Part shown: positions 46,491 through 55,712 of the stretch, in pieces
Layout of the letters: the number at the start of each line of letters is the position of its first letter
How positions within the stretch are numbered: the stretch's first letter is position 1
Assembly: GCA_022606135.1 (NCBI GenBank)
Contig: JABYQN010000003.1
Coordinates: forward strand, 2,356,001-2,420,000
Reading direction: 5' to 3'
Origin: Fomes fomentarius
Taxonomy: Eukaryota > Basidiomycota > Agaricomycetes > Polyporales > Polyporaceae
DNA: 64,000 nucleotides
Program-made: the position numbers and the translations under genes
Notes under the pieces: generated by a model
Seen by the model: the letters and a program-made list of their open reading frames with translations, nothing else
Database searches by the model: none
Told to the model about the DNA's origin: nothing

Positions 46491-46840
46491 TGTTGAACTT
46501 CCGGACTACCAGCTGTGCTCGGACCGGAGTTGTGTACACTTGTTTATGGTTATATGATTAGATAGGCTGTGTTCCTACTTACCATTTATGGTTTTCTTTG
46601 TTCTCCTACAGTACTTTCCCATGACCATATGGTTACTCTGCATTCCTGTGCATACCAGTGTGTTCTACACTGCACCGGACTCTTCTAGACCTTATGTCTG
46701 ACTCATGCTATGACTGTATCTGACTCATACGCCGATATGGACTCTGACTCATTGTCTTATGGCTACATGTGACTGCTTTATCTGCTGACTCATGGACTCA
46801 TCCCTCATGTATATAAGCAGTCCCTTCTTCACCTCTGCTC
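46491..46840 (+). repeat. copia-A copy 2 3' LTR, truncated
   Basis: 350 bp of LTR from TGTTGAACTT, ending shortly after the TATATAA box at the copia-B boundary. The remaining 3' portion is not found beyond copia-B (51855 on), so it was deleted rather than simply interrupted. Confidence 0.9.
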
Positions 46841-47434
46841 TGTGGGAATTACTATGGACTATGGACTATAGATGCGCATTAGGCGCTTATGGGCACAGCA
46901 TTTTCTTTGGCTATGTTTCCTTCTTACCCAATATGGTACACTCAATACTGTACTTATATGGTTATTGGTTCTCACTTCGTCCAATCCATTCCGGTGCATT
47001 CTACACTGCTCCGGATAGTTCTAGATAGTCTTGGATGCATCCATGTGACCATCTCTAGTACTTTCTACACCTTTCTCTTTGTTCTGTCTGAGTCATCGCT
47101 CCACCTTTCTTACTCAGCGTTGGTTCACTCTGACTCAGACATATCACATGCTCTCCTTTCTGTCGCTTACTCATGCAGCTCCTGTACAGTATATAAGGAG
47201 GGACTTTCAGGGCTTTGTCTCCTCAGTCTTTGCTCACTGACTGAGGAGTAAGTACTTTGTTCTACTATATGCTCTATGCTCTTACTTACTTAGTACCTAT
47301 AGCTCGTCTGTCTGCGTGTCTACTAAGTACTTATCCCTTTATGATTATAGTCTTTGCTCACTGACTGAGGACTTGTCTGTCTGCATGTTTACTAGTCGTT
47401 GCAACTCTTGCCTTCACAGGTTCAGACTTCATCA
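46841..47434 (+). repeat. copia-B LTR, forward
   Basis: It runs TGTGGGAATTAC...CTTCATCA. The inverted copy starts TGTTGGAATTAC, so one base differs. TATATAAGG is near 47190. A twice-used GTCTTTGCTCACTGACTGAGGA motif parallels the copia-A leader, which shows the two families are related. Confidence 0.9.
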
Positions 47435-47452
47435 GGTTATGAGCCCTGAGCT
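47435..47452 (+). other. copia-B primer binding site (internal tRNA-iMet)
   Basis: GGTTATGAGCCCTGAGCT follows the LTR. The first 14 bases equal the copia-A site and complement an initiator tRNA-Met anticodon arm. Confidence 0.7.
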
Positions 47453-48459
47453 CTGCCGTTGTTAGTCATCACTTTGCGCGCGCCCCATCCTCTCGACGAC
47501 TTCTACCCTCATGCTCTTCCTCCATCTTTCCCTAACTCTTGACTGTGCCCGCCGACACTGCTGCCAGGGGGACATTCCTGCGCTCGTGACGCAGCCCTGA
47601 GCGCTTTTGTAGTCAGCTATCTACTAGTATCTTTGTACAACCTTTGGTGCTTTTGCGGCACACAGGTTTTCAGGTATCCCTCAGCCAGGCCACGCACTTG
47701 CGCCCGCCAGCTGTTGTATCCGGGGTGCTTAACACCTTAGGACCGGAGGACAACCGTTTGGACCCTCCTTACGATACTCTTTTGATACCTAGCTTAGAAT
47801 AGTTTTCTTGGGCACAGTTGGCAACTTCTACCCTTAGCATCGGCATACCCGGCTTGCTGGTGTTCAAGGTTCACCTCAACAGGTGTCCACATCTACCGTT
47901 GCCTTTGCACGAGGCTTATCTCCCAAATCATCGAGCTTCCTGAACCTTTCGCATCGACACAGTGGCTTCGTCGAGCGACGAATTCGTCTGTAGTCACTCT
48001 TTTCACTGGTACGACACCAGCGAACAGAAGGACTGCTTCTGGGACGAAGAAGAGCATGACTGGTATAACTGCAATAGACAACCGTGTCCTAACCGGGAGT
48101 CTGAAGTAGTACAACCAGACAACTGCGACATTCCAACAGATTATATCACTCCTGCTCCTGGACAAACTTGTCTACCAGACACATCAGACTCGACTTCCTC
48201 AGCATCATCTTCTTTGTCGTCTCAAGGCGAAGTTGAACATATACTTGCCCCACCATCACCTACTGTCGACGCTCCTCAATCCCCTCACTCTACCTCTTCT
48301 TCTTCAGTCTCTCCTATCGCATCTGTCTCTCCTCTCGCTCTAGACACCCCTCTCCCACCATCTCAATCTCTTTCTCCATTAACATCTTCTCTACCTGCCC
48401 TCAATCTTATCGTCAACCCACCTCAGCACGACTCAACCGACTTCATCTATTCATTCACC

Positions 48460-51078
48460 ATGTCGGAAGGCGGTGTTGAGAAGAATCTTCCTCAGCTCAC
48501 TGGGCAGGAAGGTTACAAGGAGTGGGCTTGTCAGATGAAGGGATATCTGATGATGATTGATGCTTGGGAGCTTACAGAAGGGACGGAGACTGCTCCTGGT
48601 ACTGATGCTACCGATGAGGAAAAGAAGGACTGGAGGAAGAGAAACACTCGTGCTTGTGGCATCCTTATGTACAAGACTAGTACTGAGGTTGCGAAGTGCT
48701 ATGAGGGAAAGAGTACGGCACATGGCATCTGGACCACTCTCAAGACGACGTACGAGAAGACGGACAATGGGTACAGTGTCTCTCACTTTGAGGAGCTGCT
48801 CAACTACCCAAAGTTTGTCGAGAACAAGTCGATCGTCGACCAAGTCCAGACGTTCATTGGCCGTATCAATGAGTTGACGTCTGACAACAAGAATACCCTC
48901 GCCGAGCACATCAAGGTCTACTGGCTATTCTCTACAATGCCTGAGTCTTATCGCCCGTCGATTTCCACCATCCTCCACACTACAGCAGAAGCTGACTTGA
49001 CACTCGACAAGGTCAAGCCTAAGCTGAAGCTTGAGGATTCACTTCGAAACACTTCAATCGGCCAGGCAAACAAGATCTCAAAGCTGAAGACCAAGCCCAA
49101 ACCTCCTTGTTCTCACTGCGATAAGGATAACCACGACTCGTCCAACTGCTACAAGAAGTTCCCGGAGAAGAATCCGCGGAACAAGAAGAAGGACAAGGGC
49201 AAAGGCAAGGACTCTGGCTTGACGAATCAGGGTGGTAATGGGAATCAGAATGGACATAATCATGCGCATACTATCTCTTCTCTTGTACCTGTATCTAGCA
49301 CTGTGAACGAGATTGCTGCTTCCTTCTACAAGGCATCTTCGGACATGGACCGAGCAAACCTCACTGTATGGGTCATGGATTCAGGCGCATCTCAGCATGT
49401 TACAGGTTGCTTTGAGGACTTCACTGAGTATCAGAAGTATGACGAGCCAAAATTCTTCGGGACGGCTCAGTCTGGCGACTCTGGTCGCATTGAAGGACTC
49501 GGTGAAGGAATCATCAAGGGATACACCATGGTTGATGGACGACGAGTAAACATCACTCTCCATAATGTCTGCTACGTTCCAGCAGTAGGAGATGCTCGTC
49601 TGTTCTCAACAGGTGTGATAGAGCGTTCACGTTCATTCACTTACCAAGGGCAGTATTTTATGAGCATCTTTGACAAGGAGCCTGAGGGCCCTGTCGAACC
49701 TGGTTTGACGGTTAAGATTGCAGGTCAGAAAGTTCTGTCTGCTGAGTATATTCCACAGATGAATCTCTATATCTTTGGACTCTTCCTGGATAGAAAGAAC
49801 TCTGGCATTCTTGATGCTACACCCAAAGCCACTCTAGATCACGATCTCGCCCATCGTCGCTGGGGTCATCCTGGCAAGGAAGCTGTTCGTCGTCTTCCTG
49901 ATGCGGTTGAAGGTGTGGACGGTGTAGGGTCTCCATCAGAAAAACCTTGCAACGGATGTGCAAAAGGCAAGATGTCTCGCGCTCCGTTTCCTCCCTCAGA
50001 GAAACATGCTATGGAACCTGGTGTCTTTGTCCATATGGACGTTGCAGGACCGATCAGTACCTCGATTGGCGGATATAGCTACTTCTGTGTCTCCGTCGAC
50101 GACTGTTCTGGCTTAGGTCGAGTCTATTGTTTGAAGCGCAAGTCCGAACAGGAGGAGGCTTTCAAGCAGTACAAGGCTTGGTCTGAGACCCAGACAGAAC
50201 ATAAGATCAAGAAGGTACGATCCGATCGAGGGGGGGAGTACATGTCTGAATCTTTCGAGGCTCTCCTACTAAGCTATGGGATTGAGCACGATAAGACAAT
50301 GCCAGGTTCACCTCAGCAGAACGGTCGTGCAGAACATTTCATCCGAACCATTGAAGAGAAGGCTCTATGCATGCTTCACTTTGCTGGTCTCTCTCATGGA
50401 TTCTGGAAACTTGCTGTCGACGCTGCTGTTCATATCTACAACCGTCAACCGATGAAACGTCTTAAATGGCAATGCCCCATCACCGTTTGGTCTGGTAAGA
50501 AGCCAGACGTATCATACTTCCGTGTGTTTGGGTGCAAAGCCTATGTACACGTGCAGAAAGACAAACATCATGGGAAGCTTGACATGAAGGCAGTTGAGAG
50601 GACATTTGTGGGTTATGAAATGGGTTCAAAGGGGTACCGTCTATGGAATCCATTCGCCCGTCAAATTGAAGTATCTCGCGATGTTATCTTTGATGAGACC
50701 ATTTTCCCTGCACGTGAAGACACTGGCACTCGTCATTCTACCCCCGACGATAGTCCATTCCCTGAGTATCCATCAAAGGATTCATCCAATGATGAGTTAC
50801 CAATCCCTATTCCTATTGAGGATGATGCTCCTCCTCCTCCTCCAGCTCCTCCTGTAGACCCTGCTCCTGCTCCAGAGCAACCTCAGCAACAGCCACCACC
50901 TGCTGAACTGCCTGCTGCTCCTGCTGAAGTACCGCATGCTAACCATCATTGTGCTCGTCATCCTCCTGCTGATGGATACAACAGCTGGCAGGCGCAAGTG
51001 CATGGCCTGGCTGAGGGATACCTGAAAACCTGTGTGCCGCAAAAGCACCAAAGGTTGTACAAAGATACTAGTAGATAG
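48460..51078 (+). CDS. copia-B Gag-protease-integrase, lacking RT
   Basis: From ATG 48460 (MSEGGVEKNLPQLTGQ) there are 872 codons. UBN2-type Gag comes first (YKEWACQMKGYLMMIDAWEL), then the CCHC knuckle (CSHCDKDNHDSSNC), protease (WVMDSGASQHVTG), integrase zinc region (HRRWGHPGKEAVRRLP, CNGCAKGK), integrase core (VHMDVAGPIS, KVRSDRGGEYMS, GSPQQNGRAEHF) and the start of the Pro-rich linker. From about 50984 the codons come from the inverted leader and are not natural protein. The frame stays open upstream to 47944 and includes the Cys/His module at 47989-48096, but there is no ATG in that part; a GTG at 47962 is unlikely to start in a fungus. The coding part is otherwise unbroken, so this could be expressed as a Gag-PR-IN product. 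Confidence 0.88.
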   Translation: MSEGGVEKNLPQLTGQEGYKEWACQMKGYLMMIDAWELTEGTETAPGTDATDEEKKDWRKRNTRACGILMYKTSTEVAKCYEGKSTAHGIWTTLKTTYEKTDNGYSVSHFEELLNYPKFVENKSIVDQVQTFIGRINELTSDNKNTLAEHIKVYWLFSTMPESYRPSISTILHTTAEADLTLDKVKPKLKLEDSLRNTSIGQANKISKLKTKPKPPCSHCDKDNHDSSNCYKKFPEKNPRNKKKDKGKGKDSGLTNQGGNGNQNGHNHAHTISSLVPVSSTVNEIAASFYKASSDMDRANLTVWVMDSGASQHVTGCFEDFTEYQKYDEPKFFGTAQSGDSGRIEGLGEGIIKGYTMVDGRRVNITLHNVCYVPAVGDARLFSTGVIERSRSFTYQGQYFMSIFDKEPEGPVEPGLTVKIAGQKVLSAEYIPQMNLYIFGLFLDRKNSGILDATPKATLDHDLAHRRWGHPGKEAVRRLPDAVEGVDGVGSPSEKPCNGCAKGKMSRAPFPPSEKHAMEPGVFVHMDVAGPISTSIGGYSYFCVSVDDCSGLGRVYCLKRKSEQEEAFKQYKAWSETQTEHKIKKVRSDRGGEYMSESFEALLLSYGIEHDKTMPGSPQQNGRAEHFIRTIEEKALCMLHFAGLSHGFWKLAVDAAVHIYNRQPMKRLKWQCPITVWSGKKPDVSYFRVFGCKAYVHVQKDKHHGKLDMKAVERTFVGYEMGSKGYRLWNPFARQIEVSRDVIFDETIFPAREDTGTRHSTPDDSPFPEYPSKDSSNDELPIPIPIEDDAPPPPPAPPVDPAPAPEQPQQQPPPAELPAAPAEVPHANHHCARHPPADGYNSWQAQVHGLAEGYLKTCVPQKHQRLYKDTSR

Positions 51079-51854
51079 CTGACTACAAAAGCGCTCAGGG
51101 CTGCATCACGAGTGCAGGAATGTCCCCCTGGCAGCAGTGTCGGCGGGCACAGTCAAGAGTTAGGGAAAGATGGAGGAAGAGCATGAGGGTAGAAGTCGTC
51201 GAGAGGATGGGGTGCGCGCAAAGTGATGACTAACAACGGCAGAGCTCAGGGCTCATAACCTGATGAAGTCTGAACCTGTGAAGGCAAGAGTTGCAACGAC
51301 TAGTAAACATGCAGACAGACAAGTCCTCAGTCAGTGAGCAAAGACTATAATCATAAAGGGATAAGTACTTAGTAGACACGCAGACAGACGAGCTATAGGT
51401 ACTAAGTAAGTAAGAGCATAGAGCATATAGTAGAACAAAGTACTTACTCCTCAGTCAGTGAGCAAAGACTGAGGAGACAAAGCCCTGAAAGTCCCTCCTT
51501 ATATACTGTACAGGAGCTGCATGAGTAAGCGACAGAAAGGAGAGCATGTGATATGTCTGAGTCAGAGTGAACCAACGCTGAGTAAGAAAGGTGGAGCGAT
51601 GACTCAGACAGAACAAAGAGAAAGGTGTAGAAAGTACTAGAGATGGTCACATGGATGCATCCAAGACTATCTAGAACTATCCGGAGCAGTGTAGAATGCA
51701 CCGGAATGGATTGGACGAAGTGAGAACCAATAACCATATAAGTACAGTATTGAGTGTACCATATTGGGTAAGAAGGAAACATAGCCAAAGAAAATGCTGT
51801 GCCCATAAGCGCCTAATGCGCGTCTATAGTCCATAGTCCATAGTAATTCCAACA
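50984..51854 (-). repeat. copia-B leader and LTR, inverted copy
   Basis: This is the reverse complement of 46841-47721 with minor indels (871 against 881 bp). On the minus strand it holds the complete LTR, the primer site (plus-strand ACCTGATGAAG at the LTR border) and about 290 bp of leader. Confidence 0.92.
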
Positions 51855-52492
51855 CGGTGACAGACCTTGTCCACTAGAAGGTCAAAGGGGAGGAGGTCAG
51901 CATGGGCTTCCATAATATCAGTTGCTGTGGAGCGGAGGGCTCCCGTCATGGCCAGGAGTGCTTGGCGTTGAACCATTGCCAGGTGTCAGATGTGCCCAAC
52001 CGAGCCATGCTGACGCTTCTGCCCCCGGAGGGTGCACACTGGGGTCAGAAAAGTGTCAGCTGCATATAGCATGCTTGGGACCACCACCGCCAAGTAGAGA
52101 CAGCAGACCACCACAAGCGTGAGGCTGTTGTGCGCTGTTGCAAGGCGGCGCAGTTGTGCCACCCACTTGCTGCCTTTGGAGTACACCAGTGCCACGTGTT
52201 GCTTGAATCGAAGTTGGTGGTCCACAAGCAGGCCCAGAAAATGGTGGTGGTCAGAAGGTGTGATTGTCATGCCATCCGTGAGGTGCAGTGTCGGGCCAAG
52301 ACCCTGCATGCGCGCCTTGCAGTTGAGGAGACCAAACTTATCGAGGGAGTACCGGGAGTTGTGTGAGTGAGACCAGTCCAGTGCACCTCCCGTCCGTTCC
52401 ATAAACTGGCGGATCTTGTGAGCTGCGAACGTTTTCCCAGTGACCACTAGGGCGACGTCGTCCATGGAACCTACCGCCGTCTCCCCGGACAC
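51855..52492 (-). pseudogene. LINE (non-LTR) reverse transcriptase fragment
   Basis: The minus strand encodes the C-terminal part of a non-LTR RT: MDDVALVVTGKTFAAHKI is the end of the active-site region (xxDD), followed by YSLDKFGLLNCKARM, FLGLLVDHQLRFKQHV and, after one TGA, VQRQALLAMTGALRSTATDI with HADLLPFDLLVDKVCHR. The order matches basidiomycete LINE RTs. The 5' part (endonuclease, RT fingers) is absent at 52492 and the 3' side is cut by copia-B at 51855. Confidence 0.8.
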
Positions 52493-53383
52493 ATGAACTT
52501 TAGCCTCGAGCTTCCGACCCCCTTCAATAAATATGAGGCGGCTCCGGAGACGCTCTGCCGGGAGATACTATCTGCGAGGTATTTCCTCTTGTGTTTAAAC
52601 GAATCCATCCATGTCCGGAAATGTATTGTACATGAACTTATGGTTCAAGTGTTGCACGACTTATTCGGACTCATACTCCCAGGCGGGGTAACCACGCCGG
52701 ATGGTGATTGCTATAAAAGGGCCGGTGAACCCATAATCCATCGTACTGATTACTCCACCAGGGTGCCCAAGATATTTGATCGTCTTTATCGGTCTTATCG
52801 GGAAAAGAATGAGATGAACTAACTTGACTACCCACCAATATCACTCGTTGTCGACTTATATGCGAAATGTTCGGCACTTCACTCATTCATGGTGAATCAG
52901 CGAAGTCAATGTATCCCCAACGCTCTGCAGACGATCCTTTGCCAGCTACTAGCGAGATCATCTTCGTGCGTCTCTTGCATGTTCCACGCCCCGGTGCTTA
53001 TTACCAACACAGAGCTCGACTCGTGCCAGATCCATACATAAGAACTCTAGGGTGGCAAGGGGGTTGTGTACCGTGATGGCAACACAATGGCAGGGCAGAG
53101 TCTCGGTACTACTATTAGCAGCAGTGGACTCGGATTTCACGCGAACTTGGTCGCTGCGCGTTCAGTTGCAAGGATGATACGTTGTCAACAAGTTCAGAGG
53201 ATGTCCAAGGTGTCCGTGGTTTTCACAGCAGCACAACGGAGGTGAACGTAAGGCCTGAGTCTTGAAGCTTTGGAGTATGTAGCGTGCAGGGTCGCCTGAG
53301 ATTGAACAGGTGATCACAAGCGCTGTCACGCTGTGACCGCGTACGGAGATTGGGTGGCACTGAGTGAGTGTTTACTCCTCGCC
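52493..53383. other. stretch without a confident gene
   Basis: A plus-strand ORF at 52493-52822 has no recognisable motif. Some sequence directly before 53384 is probably the promoter of the next gene. Confidence 0.35.
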
Positions 53384-54466
53384 ATGATGTGCGCCGCGTT
53401 CCCCGCAGAGATCTTCCTCGCAATCAAGACCTGCATTCCCCTCGCCGACCTCCGCACTCATGTCTGCTACTACACCTGTAGCTCTCGCATTGCCGCCTTA
53501 TACGACTCGGAGCCAAACCCCGATTCTTTCTGGCATCACGCTTGTTGGTCCTGCGGTATCGGATGTTCAAAGCAGATGGACGGCAAGCTTCGTCAACTCA
53601 CCTTTTGGAGAGACCTTGCGATCAAGATCATCCGATGTTGTGGGTTCTGCGTTCATCCACAGTGCGGCGAGGCGTTGTTGGAGTACAATAGTAAGTCTCC
53701 CTCAGTCGTACCCCACGATGTCATCTCCATGAGTTGGGCATGCAGGAAAGCGTATCGCCCAGGCGTTGCAAACTGTCGATCCTTTCAGCATTAAACAAGA
53801 TTGGAGCATAGATGACCTTGACATCGAGATTGCGGGCTTCACGCACGCAGTTCTGCCTCAGCTTGCATTCCTATCTCGTTATGTGCCCCGCGGACCCCTT
53901 GCTGCCCTTCGCCAGGCCTATGTCCGCGATGCTGGCGTGAAGGGCATCCCCAGCAACCCTGCCATGCTTGAAGACCATGCTCTGCTCCTCAGGAGCTTTG
54001 CAACGGAGATTCCGACGGACATGATAGAGTTGGGACTAGGGGATGGCCAGATCCGTTCCAGAGTCCCCTCGTGCAACCCTAGGGGCGTGACGGTACTTGA
54101 CGTGGTCCTCACTATATATGCAGAGTGCGTATCTCTAGTCCACCCTTTCCGCCCACGACCTAATGCCTCGGCCGGCGTCATTAGGTTGGACGTGCCGCTC
54201 GCGTACGAAAATGTGTGGGACTTTGTCAGAGGCCACCAGGAGCATTTTACCGACGCTCTATGGGCGCAGGAATCCCGCGAAGTTTTTGGATATCTCCGCA
54301 CTCTACGCGCCGTGCACAATACATGGTGAGTATACCCGTATATATAATGCCCCACTTGTGTGAAGCTGACCCTCACTACACCCACAGTCCTGTGTCGCGA
54401 TTTGGCTACAACTGGCCCATGGCGATGCGTGTACGACATCCGTACTTCATGATCTACCTAAAGTAG
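53384..54466 (+). CDS. unrecognised 321-aa protein, degenerate F-box-like start
   Basis: I do not recognise the family. Exons 53384-53690, 53746-54325 and 54388-54466, with introns of 55 and 62 bp, give 321 aa without a break. The start (MMCAAFPAEIFLAIKTCIPLA) resembles the first helices of an F-box, but the rest does not look like leucine-rich repeats. A Cys-rich patch follows (WHHACWSCGIGCSK, then CCGFCVHPQCG), which might bind metal. Next are acidic helical text (LTIYAECVSLVHPF) and a conserved-looking end (FGYNWPMAMRVRHPYFMIYL). No signal peptide is seen. The ATG at 53384 was chosen because it is the first in-frame ATG. Confidence 0.55.
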
Positions 54467-55712
54467 ATTCGTCTCGACCGCCGCTCGAGGCCGCTCTTGC
54501 GTGATCATCCCGCAGTCGCACCGTAACGCTCGAGTCTCACGACCGCACACGACAGTGCTTCAAGCTGATGCTGGACAGCTCGACACTCGCGCGGGCGTCG
54601 AACGAGACACGAGGATCGTGCAGCAGGTCCCGTCTATCCTGCCAACCTTATGCCGACATTCTCCACCTCGCGCCGCCGTTTGATATCGGCATCCCAATCC
54701 CGGGACAGTTAGAGCCAGGAGCGCGACGGACTTTCTCGGCGCAATGGGGACACCGTTCCCGGTTAGGCGCTTGGTTGTGGTGTCTCTGGGTTCGCCCCTT
54801 CAAACGCTCTTAGCAACTCCTTGTCTGCGCAGGAGTATCCTTTGGTCGTGCACGCCCAACTTTGGTACAGCGGACCTCGACATCTCTCCCTGTCTCTAGG
54901 CGCCTTCTTCTCCGCTTCCACATTGGGCCTGCAGTCAGACTGTATTGAACGTCTCACAGTCCAGACACATACATACACAGAGTTGTCTCGTCAAGTGGCG
55001 CCTACCGATATGTGCATGTCATAGGGATATCAGTTCAAGGTGGTGCTCTTATTCGGACTAGGGTGCGCTGTTGGACTTGCGTGACGTATATTACAATCAC
55101 AATAATGGATCCGGGCCATCAGTTATACATCCTTCCAAGCTCGCATCGTGTCCGACGTGGATTTCGACCACACCTCAGGCGCACACCAATGACTTTCCCT
55201 CAGCTCTGCCACGAACTCACAGACCACATTCGCCACCACGCTGGACCCTAACAGCATGAACAGAACTATCCGCCGGCCTCGATTCCACCACATGCCACAT
55301 TGTCGACGGAGGGCTCGGGATCGGCAACCTGACTCGGCGTGATAGCTATCATGCGTCGCCGTCATAAGGAATTCAAAACCATCTACTGTATCCCTAGCTG
55401 ATCATATCTCCCAATGCATCACTCTCCCACATCTGCTGGACTGTTCTTTGACTGGTGACGGGCATGCCACTGTACCCGATAACCGTGCTATGGGTCTCGT
55501 TCTCGTTCAAATTGGCGCTTGGGTACTGAGCACTCGGTCCGTATACTTGAGAAGAGACACCAACACGTAGGGGTTGAAACCACTCGTAGGAGCAATACAT
55601 CGGCACTTGAACGGGCGATAAGAATGCAAGACCTAGGGCAACCGATAAACAGGTGCAACAGAATAGTATTGCGTGCGAATTAGGCCACCGACGATCCTAA
55701 GGCCCGAGGGAC
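54467..55712. other. intergenic stretch, no recognised gene
   Basis: Short ORFs on both strands have no motif. The stretch includes the 3' region of the 321-aa gene and the terminator side of ERG7. Confidence 0.4.

Larger units (their letters stand above)
46841..51854 (+). mobile_element. copia-B: palindromic Ty1/copia derivative
   Basis: A second copia family. It begins with a normal 594-bp LTR, primer site, leader, Gag, protease and integrase, but in the linker before RT it switches at 50984 into the reverse complement of its own leader and LTR. It is thus bounded by inverted, not direct, LTRs and lacks RT and RNase H. There is no target duplication (TGCTC against CGGTG). It sits between a truncated copia-A LTR and a truncated LINE. 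Confidence 0.92.

Noticed and set aside
46889..47251. 120-codon hydrophobic ORF in copia-B LTR, repeated inverted at 51444-51806
   Set aside because: It is LTR sequence covering the promoter and RNA start; it is present twice only because the LTR is present twice.
50984..51078. Novel C terminus of the copia-B polyprotein
   Set aside because: It is translated from the inverted leader; it may be made but has no evolutionary history as protein.
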